Positions 6,829-13,493 are shown, counted from the stretch's first letter. The stretch is DNA of 13,493 bases from CAYPCH01 sp964409165 (GCA_964409165.1 CAYPCH010000102.1:1-13493); one strand, 5' to 3'. Notes: generated by a model from the sequence alone, not told the origin. Made by a program: numbers and translations.

Positions 6829-9669
6829 ATGAAATACATAAGAAAAAGATTGGTATCGGTATTAGTGATAATAGCTATTCTCTTATCTCTAACTGGTATT
6901 GGTGTTGCAAATGCTACCATTTATGAAACAGTTACAATGGAAACAATAACATCTGGTGTCAATCTGCAGAAAATGGTTAAATTCACAAATGACGGCTGGC
7001 TTAGGATCAATGTGTTACGAGTGGACCTTGACAACCCCAATGTGGAAGTAGACACAATATCAAACAAGGACTCCATCACAAAGCTTAGCAATGTAAAAAC
7101 TCTGGCCGAATCAAACGGTGCAATAGCGGCTGTAAATGCAGGTTTTTTTAATTGGATGAAAGAATCCGGAAGGGGTTACCCGGACGGACCTATCATTGAA
7201 TCCAGCGAGATTGTCTCAGCCTCCACAGAATTTAACAGGTATCAGAACTCCATGGCTACATTTTCAATAGACAACCTGAATAATTTATTATATGAGTATT
7301 GGAAAACCAATATGGAAATAATTGCACCCAACGCTTCCCCCGCAACCGTCACCCAATACAACAAACCCAGTACACAGAATTATAACGATATAACAATATT
7401 CAGCAGAAAATGGGGTGAGAAATCTCTGGGAGTTTCTCCTGAATATCCTGATATTCTTGAAATGGTGGTCGACGACGGAAGGGTTAAAGAAATACGTAAG
7501 GATCTTCCCGCAGTCAATATACCCGAGAATGGATATGTAATAATTACAAGAGGCTCCAATGCCCAGTTTATAGAACAGAATTACAAGGTAGGTGACAGAG
7601 TAGGCTTTTCAATATACACTGCACCTGACTGGCAAAAGCTCAAAATGGCTGTTAGTGGAAGTGCTGTATTGGTTCAGGACGGAAAGATTCCGCCAAAGTT
7701 CTCCTATGACATAGCTGGCAGACACCCTCGTACTGCAGTAGGAAGCACATCCAACGGAAAAGTTCTTTTACTCGTAACTGTTGACGGCCGACAGGAAGGC
7801 AGTATAGGAATGACCCAGATGGAATTTGCCAAGCTTCTGCTCAGTCTAGGTGCTTACAATGCCATAAACCTTGACGGGGGCGGTTCAACAACCATGGTCA
7901 CAAGGGAAACCGGTACCACAAACGTGAAAATTGTAAACAACCCCTCCGACAGTCTTCCTAGAGCAGTGACCAACGCAATAGGTGTATTCGCCATTATGCC
8001 TCCGTCTGAGCTTGAAGGGATTGTTATTGAAACAACTGATGAAAATGTTTTTGCCAATTCATCCATTGACTTCACTGTAAAAGGATATGACACATATTTT
8101 AATCCTGTAGAATTGGATAAAGAAAAAATAGAATGGAGTGTTTCAGGCATTGAGGGAACCTTTAATGATAATGTTTTATTTGTCAAATCGAAAGGAACAG
8201 GGAAAATTACTGCAAAGATAGGAGACATATCCGCCTCCATACAGATAAAATCCTTGGATTCTCCCGGCCGCCTTATTTTAAATAGAGATAGTCTTAAAAT
8301 TCCGACAACCAAATCCCACACCTTTACAGTAAAAGGAGTGGATAAAAACGGGGTTACCGCAAACATTAATCCCATTGACCTAAAATGGAATGTGGTTGGT
8401 GACATAGGTAAGTTTGATAAAAATGTCTTTACAGCAACAAGAAACGGTACCGGTTACATTTCTGCCTCTTTAGGAGATACCCATGCTTACTGCGCTGTAT
8501 CTGTCGCCGTTGAACACCTTGAAGTCAAAGATACTTTTGACACTCTGAACGGAACATTTCTTTCTGCACCAAGCGGAACACCGGGAAGCTACGAGCTCTC
8601 GGATGAAAGAAAAATGACCGGCAATTATTCCGGTAAACTGACTTATGATTTTTCATCAAACCTTGAAAGTACACGAGCCGCCTACTTGGTTTTTTCAAAT
8701 GACGGGATACCTATAGAAAAGGATACCACTAAAATAGGTCTCTGGGTATATAATACGCACGAAAACACAAACTGGGTTCGTGCAGAAGTGCTTGACGAAA
8801 GCGGCAAGAAATATTTGCTGGATTTTATTAACGGTATGAACTGGACAGGATGGAAGTACTTAGAGTGCGATCTTGGTAGCGTAAAATCACCTTCAAAGCT
8901 TACGCGTGTTTATATAGCCCAGATAAATCCAGTTCCCGACTCAGGATATCTTTACTTTGAGCAGTTAAGCTTCAAAAAATCCACCTTCCCGGAATTTGAA
9001 TTGGACAAAATACCCCAGAACACAGTACCTGTGGATAAAGCCAATATGCGAACGGATTTTACGAGGGACACAAACTCCTTCAGGTTTTCTGTATTTGCCG
9101 GAAAGGGCAGTCCTGATAATTTGTTGGAAAAACTGCTTCTTACGAAGCTGTCAGAAAAAATAAATGACGATGTGGAAACATGCGCGCTAATAGGAAGCGG
9201 AAAAATTGATACAAGTTTATATGCTCCAAGAATGATTAGTGTTGATAAGAGTTTTTCATCTGTTGATATTGACAACAGCAGGCTTATTGTGATGGACACC
9301 TCCAACAAGGGTATCAGATCCAGTGCTTTTGGTCAGTGGCAATGGTTTTTAAATGAACTGAAATCAACAAGCACTCAAAACGTGTTTATATTAATGAAAG
9401 ATCCCTTAAGCAGTTTTACAGATAAGGAAGAAGCAGCTTTATTCAAGAATATAATTACCGAATATAGAGAATCTTCAGGCAAAAATATCTGGGTGCTCTA
9501 TAAAGGAAGCTCTGATGAAAGTTATCTGGAAAACGGTATAAAGTACTTCAGTATTAAAGGTCTTGATTCCGAAAGCCTGAATCCGGATAAGGCAGAAGAA
9601 GTAAAATACCTTGAAGTAACAGTTAAAGACGACAACATAACATATCAATTCATACCCCTTATTGATTAA
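6829..9669 (+). CDS. Exported multidomain phosphodiester glycosidase (NAGPA family)
   Basis: A 946-residue protein with a signal peptide (basic MKYIRKR, hydrophobic core about 8-24, likely cleavage near VANA at 26-29). Residues about 45-392 form the phosphodiester glycosidase domain of the NAGPA/DUF2233 family: VNAGFF at 102-107, GRHPRTAVG at 297-305 and DGGGSTTM at 349-356. In animals this family uncovers mannose-6-phosphate; bacterial members act on cell-surface glycans, with substrates mostly unknown. Residues about 395-475 and 480-563 look like two Ig-like (Big) repeats, each with a VKG-x-D segment. Residues about 565-718 resemble a carbohydrate-binding jelly-roll. The C-terminus, about 750-946, resembles a calcineurin-like phosphoesterase fold (WQWFLNEL, NVFILMKDP, LENGIKYFSIKG) but lacks the metal-binding histidines and asparagines. 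AAGGAGG sits seven bases before the ATG. It ends at a clear terminator. A role in wall or capsule glycan turnover is inferred. Confidence 0.88.
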   Translation: MKYIRKRLVSVLVIIAILLSLTGIGVANATIYETVTMETITSGVNLQKMVKFTNDGWLRINVLRVDLDNPNVEVDTISNKDSITKLSNVKTLAESNGAIAAVNAGFFNWMKESGRGYPDGPIIESSEIVSASTEFNRYQNSMATFSIDNLNNLLYEYWKTNMEIIAPNASPATVTQYNKPSTQNYNDITIFSRKWGEKSLGVSPEYPDILEMVVDDGRVKEIRKDLPAVNIPENGYVIITRGSNAQFIEQNYKVGDRVGFSIYTAPDWQKLKMAVSGSAVLVQDGKIPPKFSYDIAGRHPRTAVGSTSNGKVLLLVTVDGRQEGSIGMTQMEFAKLLLSLGAYNAINLDGGGSTTMVTRETGTTNVKIVNNPSDSLPRAVTNAIGVFAIMPPSELEGIVIETTDENVFANSSIDFTVKGYDTYFNPVELDKEKIEWSVSGIEGTFNDNVLFVKSKGTGKITAKIGDISASIQIKSLDSPGRLILNRDSLKIPTTKSHTFTVKGVDKNGVTANINPIDLKWNVVGDIGKFDKNVFTATRNGTGYISASLGDTHAYCAVSVAVEHLEVKDTFDTLNGTFLSAPSGTPGSYELSDERKMTGNYSGKLTYDFSSNLESTRAAYLVFSNDGIPIEKDTTKIGLWVYNTHENTNWVRAEVLDESGKKYLLDFINGMNWTGWKYLECDLGSVKSPSKLTRVYIAQINPVPDSGYLYFEQLSFKKSTFPEFELDKIPQNTVPVDKANMRTDFTRDTNSFRFSVFAGKGSPDNLLEKLLLTKLSEKINDDVETCALIGSGKIDTSLYAPRMISVDKSFSSVDIDNSRLIVMDTSNKGIRSSAFGQWQWFLNELKSTSTQNVFILMKDPLSSFTDKEEAALFKNIITEYRESSGKNIWVLYKGSSDESYLENGIKYFSIKGLDSESLNPDKAEEVKYLEVTVKDDNITYQFIPLID

Positions 9670-9694
9670 ATCCAAGAGGTCTAACAAAATTAGT

Positions 9695-9740
9695 AAGACC
9701 TGATATAATGCACAAAATCATTTGTATCAGGTCTTTTCTT
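9695..9740 (+). terminator. Rho-independent terminator of the glycosidase gene
   Basis: AAGACCTGATA (9695-9705) and TATCAGGTCTT (9725-9735) pair perfectly over 11 bp around a 19-base loop, followed by TTCTTTT. It begins about 25 bases after the stop codon. Confidence 0.88.
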
Positions 9741-9744
9741 TTAT

Positions 9745-9835
9745 AACTCAACTTTCCCACAGTATTTATGGGCTCTTTGCCCTTAACTTGTGAACAACCA
9801 GAGCCTCAAAATACTATAAGTGGGAAAGTTGAGTT
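9745..9835. repeat. Long compound inverted repeat between convergent genes
   Basis: Perfect 16-bp outer arms (9745-9760 with 9820-9835) continue into AGTATTT/AAATACT (9761-9767 with 9809-9815) and GGCTCT/AGAGCC (9771-9776 with 9800-9805). A 4-base bulge (9816-9819) sits on the 3' side. The tip can refold into GGGC/GCCC (9770-9773 with 9779-9782). A T run follows on the plus side, so it may act as a second terminator for the glycosidase gene or block read-through into galU. Its size and perfection also suit a palindromic mobile element. No target duplication is obvious. Confidence 0.7.
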
Positions 9836-9878
9836 TTTAACTAATTTTTCAAAGCCAAAACCGTACCGACTTCATTCC

Positions 9879-10748
9879 TCAAATACCATTAATTATAGAT
9901 TTCAAATATGCTGTAAATTCGTCCTTCAGGTCTTCCCTATTTAATGCAAACTCAACTGTTGCCTGTAAAAAACCTATTTTATTTCCTACATCATATCGCT
10001 TTCCAATAAAATCATATGCATACATAGCTTCCTGCTCTATAAGGCTTTTCAATGCATCTGTAAGCTGAATTTCCCCACCTTTGCCCGGCTTGACATTTTC
10101 AAGGTGCTCAAATATCTGCGGCGTAATTATATACCTTCCAAGTATGGCAATATTAGAAGGTGCATTATCCATGTCAGGCTTTTCAACTAAATCCTTTACT
10201 TTATATACCCTGTTATCCACTGGCTTGCAACTTACAATGCCATACTTTGACACATCTTCCTCCGAAACCTGTTGAACCCCCAGAATAGTTGTCTTATATT
10301 CATTGTATACTTCAATCATCTGCTTAAGGCAGGGAACTTCCGAATCAACAATATCATCACCAAGCAAAACAGCAAAAGGCTCATTGCCAACAAATGATTT
10401 TGCACAGTGTATAGCGTGACCAAGCCCTTTAGCCTCTTTCTGCCTGATATAATGTATATCTGCGAGGTTCGATATATCCTGCACAGTCTTTAGAAGGTCA
10501 TTTTTGCCTTTATCCTCCAGTTCATGTTCAAGTTCATAAGACTTGTCAAAATGGTCTTCTATAGCCCTCTTGCTTCTCCCGGATATTATGATGATATCTT
10601 CAATCCCCGATGATATAGCTTCCTCTACAATATACTGTATTGTAGGTTTGTCAACTATAGGAAGCATTTCTTTGGGTTGTGCTTTTGTTGCAGGTAAAAA
10701 CCTTGTGCCCAGACCTGCTGCAGGTATGATCGCCTTACGTACTTTCAA
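9879..10748 (-). CDS. galU: UTP--glucose-1-phosphate uridylyltransferase
   Basis: A 289-residue soluble enzyme making UDP-glucose from UTP and glucose-1-phosphate, feeding wall, capsule, glycolipid and galactose pathways. The nucleotide-binding signature AGLGTRFLPATKAQPKEMLP is at 11-30, the metal and nucleotide loop LLGDD at 128-132, VEKP at 188-191, and GKGGEIQLTDAL at 222-233, all typical of GalU/GtaB. Length matches the family, about 290. The start is a TTG with GAGGTG eight bases upstream, giving the family-typical KVRKAIIPAAG N-terminus. It has its own promoter and an upstream dyad. It converges with the glycosidase gene; both concern surface glycans, but no direct link is shown. Confidence 0.96.
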   Translation of the reverse strand: MKVRKAIIPAAGLGTRFLPATKAQPKEMLPIVDKPTIQYIVEEAISSGIEDIIIISGRSKRAIEDHFDKSYELEHELEDKGKNDLLKTVQDISNLADIHYIRQKEAKGLGHAIHCAKSFVGNEPFAVLLGDDIVDSEVPCLKQMIEVYNEYKTTILGVQQVSEEDVSKYGIVSCKPVDNRVYKVKDLVEKPDMDNAPSNIAILGRYIITPQIFEHLENVKPGKGGEIQLTDALKSLIEQEAMYAYDFIGKRYDVGNKIGFLQATVEFALNREDLKDEFTAYLKSIINGI

Positions 10749-10823
10749 ACCAAATACACCTCATTTCATTAACAATGTAGAATCATTTCGTGATATATTT
10801 AAACATTTTTACTTCCGAATCCT

Positions 10824-10852
10824 ATTTTATCAGATAAATGTCCTCTTTCCAA
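10824..10852 (-). promoter_or_regulatory. Promoter of galU
   Basis: TTGGAA (10847-10852) and TAAAAT (10824-10829) are 17 bases apart on the minus strand. The predicted start near 10817 gives a leader of about 70 bases. Confidence 0.6.
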
Positions 10853-10853
10853 C

Positions 10854-10880
10854 AAATATTACAGTCAAATAGTAATATTT
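10854..10880. promoter_or_regulatory. 27-bp dyad just upstream of the galU -35 box
   Basis: AAATATTAC (10854-10862) and GTAATATTT (10872-10880) form perfect 9-bp half sites with a 9-base spacer. The dyad abuts the -35 box at 10847-10852, a position typical of activator sites but also possible for a repressor. No regulator is encoded nearby. The rest of the 369-base gap before yihY shows only the promoter at 11045. Confidence 0.45.
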
Positions 10881-11044
10881 CTCCATCCAAACTGGCTTCT
10901 GGACATCAATGTTGTGTTATTATGAGCAGTGCTTTAAGTGTTAAGAGTATAATATATGGGAAATACTTTAAATACAATTATGTATGAGGAACGATGTGAA
11001 ATCTTTATCGCATTCAATATATATTTTACAATAAGCATTTTACA

Positions 11045-11073
11045 TTGATTTTGGGTTTTTGATATTGCATAAT
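11045..11073 (+). promoter_or_regulatory. Candidate promoter of the YihY-family gene
   Basis: TTGATT (11045-11050) and CATAAT (11068-11073) are 17 bases apart. Transcription would start near 11080, about 38 bases before the ATG. A TATAAT at 10948 has no good -35 partner. Confidence 0.5.
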
Positions 11074-11117
11074 ATACACATTGCTTCACATATTTCTTAA
11101 AGAGAGGACTAATAATA

Positions 11118-11960
11118 ATGAACAAGAGAATGTCAGGTTTTATAACCATCTTGAAGGATATATACTTCAGATTTAAAGATGACGATGTGCCTGCACTTTC
11201 TGCACAATTGACATATTATTTCATTCTTTCGTTTTTTCCATTCCTTATATTCCTGATAACCCTTGTCAGCTATACGCCCATAACCAACGATCAGGTCTTG
11301 GAGAACTTTTCAAAAGTACTCCCTCTGTTATCTCATCAATTTATTTCAAATGTTTTGGATCAAATTGTTGCATCAGATAGGAAAACTTTTTTGTCTCTCG
11401 GTATGTTTGCCACAATATGGGCGGCTTCTAACGGAATGAATGCTGTAATAAGGGGACTCAATAAAGCCTATGACCGACATGAAACAAGAGCTTTCTGGAA
11501 AGTGCGGCTAATATCTGTTATTGCCACTATAGCATTGGCGTTTACCATTTTATTTTCTTTTATTCTTTTGATACTGGGGAAAGTTTTAGGGGAGCAGATG
11601 TTTCATTTAATAGGTTTCCGTCAGCACTTCATTACTGTCTGGACCATAATGAGACATCTTATACCTCTCTTATGTATGATACTTGCCTTTTCACTCCTTT
11701 ATATGCTTATCCCTAACAGGCGTATGCGTTTTAAAGAAGTAATACCCGGGTCTGTTTTTACTACATCAGGATGGTTTATGGTTTCAATCCTGTTCTCCAT
11801 TTACATAAATAATTTCAGTGACTATTCTGTTACATATGGAAGCATTGGAGGAATTATTATACTTTTAATATGGCTGTACTGGATCAATATAATTATACTT
11901 CTTGGAGGAGAGTTAAACGCTTCACTGGTTTTTTTACGGGCAAAAGGTAAACAAAAATAA
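11118..11960 (+). CDS. YihY/BrkB-family (former UPF0761) inner membrane protein
   Basis: A 280-residue polytopic membrane protein with about six hydrophobic segments (roughly 29-50, 88-105, 131-155, 178-198, 210-230, 241-263). Family signatures are ALSAQLTYYFILSFFPFLIF at 26-45, the WAASNGMNAVIRGLNKAY loop (101-118), and the C-terminal YGSIGGIIILLIWLYW plus LLGGELNA. These proteins were once annotated as ribonuclease BN, which is now regarded as wrong; the true role is unsettled. GAGAGG lies about ten bases before the ATG. The last four codons (AAA CAA AAA TAA) are identical to the end of the 65-bp repeat unit that follows, so the C-terminal QK and the stop come from repeat sequence. It converges with rpsR. 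Confidence 0.9.
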   Translation: MNKRMSGFITILKDIYFRFKDDDVPALSAQLTYYFILSFFPFLIFLITLVSYTPITNDQVLENFSKVLPLLSHQFISNVLDQIVASDRKTFLSLGMFATIWAASNGMNAVIRGLNKAYDRHETRAFWKVRLISVIATIALAFTILFSFILLILGKVLGEQMFHLIGFRQHFITVWTIMRHLIPLLCMILAFSLLYMLIPNRRMRFKEVIPGSVFTTSGWFMVSILFSIYINNFSDYSVTYGSIGGIIILLIWLYWINIIILLGGELNASLVFLRAKGKQK

Positions 11961-12037
11961 GTACCCATCGAGGGTACTCATTTTTGCCTCTTTCATTTCA
12001 CTCCAAGAGGCCTAAACAAAAATAAGTACCCATCGAG

Positions 12038-12137
12038 NNNNNNNNNNNNNNNNNNNNNNNNNNNNNNNNNNNNNNNNNNNNNNNNNNNNNNNNNNNNNNN
12101 NNNNNNNNNNNNNNNNNNNNNNNNNNNNNNNNNNNNN
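12038..12137. other. Assembly gap of 100 N inside the repeat array
   Basis: Exactly 100 N, the usual placeholder for a gap of unknown length. The left edge stops at base 12 of a unit and the right edge resumes at base 23, so a homogeneous array predicts a true missing length of 10 + 65k bases. Confidence 0.97.
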
Positions 12138-12237
12138 TTTGCCTCTTTCATTTCACTCCAAGAGGCCTAAACAAAAATAAGTACCCATCGAGGGTACTCA
12201 TTTTTGCCTCTTTCATTTCACTCCAAGAGGCCTAAAC

Positions 12238-12272
12238 AAAAATAAGTACCCATCGAGAGGGCACTCATTTTT
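12238..12272 (-). terminator. First repeat hairpin, likely terminator of the rpsF operon
   Basis: On the minus strand this is the first hairpin after the rpsR stop, about 32 bases away. The arms 12259-12272 and 12238-12251 pair around a 7-base loop, with two G.U pairs and a trailing TATTTTTG. The other array hairpins (such as 12173-12205 and 11953-11985) have the same form, giving terminator-like structures in series and probably in both directions. Confidence 0.6.
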
Positions 12273-12303
12273 GCCTCTTTCACTACGTTAATTATAGTTC
12301 TCC

Positions 12304-12585
12304 CTAGTCTGAAGTATACGGAAGTAATGCAACATGTCTGGCTCTCTTGACCGCATTGGTCATTTGACGCTGGTGCTTTGCACAGTTTCCTGATATCCTT
12401 CTTGGAAGGATTTTACCTCTTTCGGAGATGTATTTCTTTAATTTGGCTATATCCTTATAATCTATATCAACTACTTTATCTACACAAAAAGAACAAATCT
12501 TCTTTTTTGCTCTTCTCATCTTCATTGGTCCTTTGGAATCGCCTTTATCAAAATCTCTGCTTCTGTCTCTTTTACCGCCTGACAT
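12304..12585 (-). CDS. rpsR: 30S ribosomal protein S18
   Basis: A 93-residue basic protein that binds S6 in the platform of the small subunit. The S18 core is clear: CSFC near the start of the fold, DYKDIAKLKKYISERGKILPRR, then the GNCAKHQRQMTNAVKRARHVALLPY tail. The N-terminus is a charged extension (GGKRDRSRDFDKGDSKG). ATG at 12585 was chosen because GGGAGG lies ten bases before it; the in-frame TTG two codons earlier is only about four bases from that site. It is the last gene of rpsF-ssb-rpsR, and transcription then meets the repeat array. Confidence 0.96.
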   Translation of the reverse strand: MSGGKRDRSRDFDKGDSKGPMKMRRAKKKICSFCVDKVVDIDYKDIAKLKKYISERGKILPRRISGNCAKHQRQMTNAVKRARHVALLPYTSD

Positions 12586-12656
12586 AATCAAAACGCCTCC
12601 CTTCTTACTATTTTACAAAAAAACGCTTTTCATTTTATGATCTAATACAAACTAAA

Positions 12657-13073
12657 CTAAAATGGAAGCTCGTCATCCTCTTCAATAGGATAGAATCCAT
12701 CCGATGGCTGTGCTCCTCCAACATCAGAAGGTCTTGTTGCACCGCCTTCGCTTTTCTTGCTTTCGGCAAAATGTGCTTCCTCAGCTATAACTTCAGTCAC
12801 ATAGTGCCTTTTCCCTTCGTTGTCGTCCCATGTTCTGGTCTGTATTCTGCCTACAACAGCTACCTTAAGCCCTTTTGTAAAGTACTTGGCGCAAAACTCC
12901 GCTGTCTTGTTCCACACTACAATCGGTATAAAGTCTGCCTGACGTTCTTCCCCTTGCCTGGAAAAACTTCTGTCCACAGCTAGTGTAAAGCTGCACACAG
13001 GCGTATTATTTACATTAGTGTACCTTAATTCGGGGTCTTTCGTAAGTCTACCCATTAAAATAACCTTATTCAT
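12657..13073 (-). CDS. ssb: Single-stranded DNA-binding protein
   Basis: A 138-residue protein that coats single-stranded DNA in replication, repair and recombination, normally as a tetramer. The OB fold covers about 1-105: MNKVILMGRLTKDPELRYT at the start, FIPIVVWNKTAEFCAKYFTKG, and the VVGRIQTRTW strand. A short polar linker follows. The C-terminal tip DDELPF is the acidic peptide that recruits partner proteins. It starts nine bases after the rpsF stop, and GGTGG in that gap serves as ribosome binding site, so translation is probably coupled. It is shorter than the 160-180 residues common for SSB, owing to the short linker. Confidence 0.96.
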   Translation of the reverse strand: MNKVILMGRLTKDPELRYTNVNNTPVCSFTLAVDRSFSRQGEERQADFIPIVVWNKTAEFCAKYFTKGLKVAVVGRIQTRTWDDNEGKRHYVTEVIAEEAHFAESKKSEGGATRPSDVGGAQPSDGFYPIEEDDELPF

Positions 13074-13082
13074 AATGCCACC

Positions 13083-13370
13083 TTATTCATCTTTCTTTAT
13101 AATTATATCTTTTAGAATACCCTCTGTGATTTTATAGACTCTCTCAAGCTCACGCGGAAAATCAGGTTCTGCGCTGAAATTAACCAAAACATAATATCCT
13201 TCATTAAAATCGTTGATAGGGTACGCCAATCTTCTTCTACCCCACTCATCAATACTTTCCAATTGAGCAGAAGTTTCTATAAGACTTTTAAATTTCTCAA
13301 CAAGAGATTTCGTGTCCTCTTCACTGAATTCAGGACTAATAATAAAGATAGTTTCATACTTTTTTAACAT
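13083..13370 (-). CDS. rpsF: 30S ribosomal protein S6
   Basis: A 95-residue small-subunit protein that forms a heterodimer with S18. It opens with LKKYETIFIISPEFSEED and carries the family segments EWGRRRLAYPINDFNEGYYVLVNF and the C-terminal ILKDIIIKKDE. A very strong GGGAGGAGGTG lies seven bases before the ATG. It is the first gene of the operon, so its leader controls S6, SSB and S18 together. Confidence 0.97.
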   Translation of the reverse strand: MLKKYETIFIISPEFSEEDTKSLVEKFKSLIETSAQLESIDEWGRRRLAYPINDFNEGYYVLVNFSAEPDFPRELERVYKITEGILKDIIIKKDE

Positions 13371-13382
13371 TCGACTTCACCT

Positions 13383-13422
13383 CCTCCCGGACTAACGGCT
13401 CTGTTGCACTAGAACAGAGCAA
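13383..13422 (-). promoter_or_regulatory. Probable S6:S18 autoregulatory leader hairpin
   Basis: On the minus strand GCTCTGTT (13413-13420) and AACAGAGC (13398-13405) form an 8-bp stem with a 7-base loop, followed at once by CCGTTAGTCCGG and then the ribosome binding site. A stem flanked by an unpaired CCG that can pair with a nearby CGG, just before rpsF, is the pattern of the S6:S18 leader, in which the S6-S18 complex binds its own mRNA. The match is from memory of the motif, not a covariance search. Confidence 0.55.
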
Positions 13423-13437
13423 GGATTACAATCAATA

Positions 13438-13466
13438 ATATTATCATATTGTCCATTCTAATACAA
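13438..13466 (-). promoter_or_regulatory. Promoter of rpsF-ssb-rpsR
   Basis: TTGTAT (13461-13466) and TAATAT (13438-13443) are 17 bases apart on the minus strand. Transcription would start near 13431, just upstream of the leader hairpin, giving a leader of about 60 bases. Confidence 0.6.
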
Positions 13467-13493
13467 CTCTTTTTTTAAATTTTTATTACTTTT

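Larger units (their letters stand above)
11948..12282 (-). repeat. Tandem array of a 65-bp unit with two hairpins
   Basis: Units begin (at GTACCC) at 11961, 12026, 12181 and 12246, exactly 65 bp apart on each side of the gap, and are nearly identical. Each has hairpin 1, with 14-base arms (for example 11953-11966 and 11972-11985) around loop ATCGA and flanked by A5/T5 tracts, and hairpin 2, GCCTCTT/AAGAGGC around a 12-base loop. The last unit (12246 on) has GGGCAC instead of GGGTAC and breaks off at 12282. The array lies between the convergent ends of yihY and rpsR. It is not a CRISPR array, because there are no unique spacers. A diverged solo copy is at 5443-5531. Confidence 0.93.

Noticed and set aside
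7854..8405. 183-codon minus-strand open frame inside the glycosidase gene
   Set aside because: It is a shadow of the well-supported plus-strand gene and has no ribosome binding site or family resemblance.
10934..11149. 71-codon minus-strand open frame between galU and yihY
   Set aside because: AT-rich hydrophobic sequence without a ribosome binding site, overlapping the yihY promoter and start.
11948..12282. CRISPR array
   Set aside because: The whole 65-bp unit repeats, with no unique spacers of constant length, and no cas genes are present.

Overview
The window looks like a chromosomal stretch from a low-GC Gram-positive anaerobe of the class Clostridia, probably a Ruminiclostridium/Acetivibrio-type relative. 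This is inferred from AT-rich DNA, strong AGGAGG-type ribosome binding sites, TTG and GTG starts, the rpsF-ssb-rpsR operon and the protein families. The genus is not proven.

Layout. (1) 1-990, minus strand: a two-gene toxin-immunity cassette with its own promoter, made of a small stand-alone SCP1.201/DddA-like deaminase and an Imm1-type immunity protein 12 bases downstream. (2) 1082-5368, minus: an FtsK/SpoIIIE DNA translocase preceded by a GluP-like rhomboid protease with TPR-like repeats. (3) 5369-5860: a solo copy of a structured repeat, a strong terminator and tRNA-Pro(UGG), all on minus. (4) 5860-9840, plus: a TtcA-type PP-loop tRNA thiolase whose best start codon is AUA, then a 946-residue exported phosphodiester glycosidase with extra domains. 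Two large hairpins lie before and after that gene. (5) 9879-10880, minus: UTP-glucose-1-phosphate uridylyltransferase with a TTG start and a dyad just upstream of its -35 box. (6) 11045-11960, plus: a YihY/BrkB-type membrane protein. (7) 11948-12282: a tandem array of a 65-bp unit, interrupted by a 100-N assembly gap. (8) 12304-13466, minus: rpsF-ssb-rpsR with promoter and a probable S6:S18 autoregulatory leader.

Most genes are housekeeping or envelope functions: DNA translocation, membrane proteolysis, UDP-glucose supply, tRNA modification, translation and replication. The two accessory items are the deaminase/Imm1 cassette and the repeat family. The repeat occurs as a solo copy near tRNA-Pro and as an array between the convergent ends of yihY and rpsR. 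Every unit carries a hairpin with an ATCGA-type loop flanked by A and T tracts (UCGAU on the minus strand) and a second hairpin. All five single-pair deviations I can find are A.C mismatches on the plus strand but G.U wobbles on the minus strand, so the minus-strand RNA is probably the form that folds. The array also supplies the stop codon of yihY.
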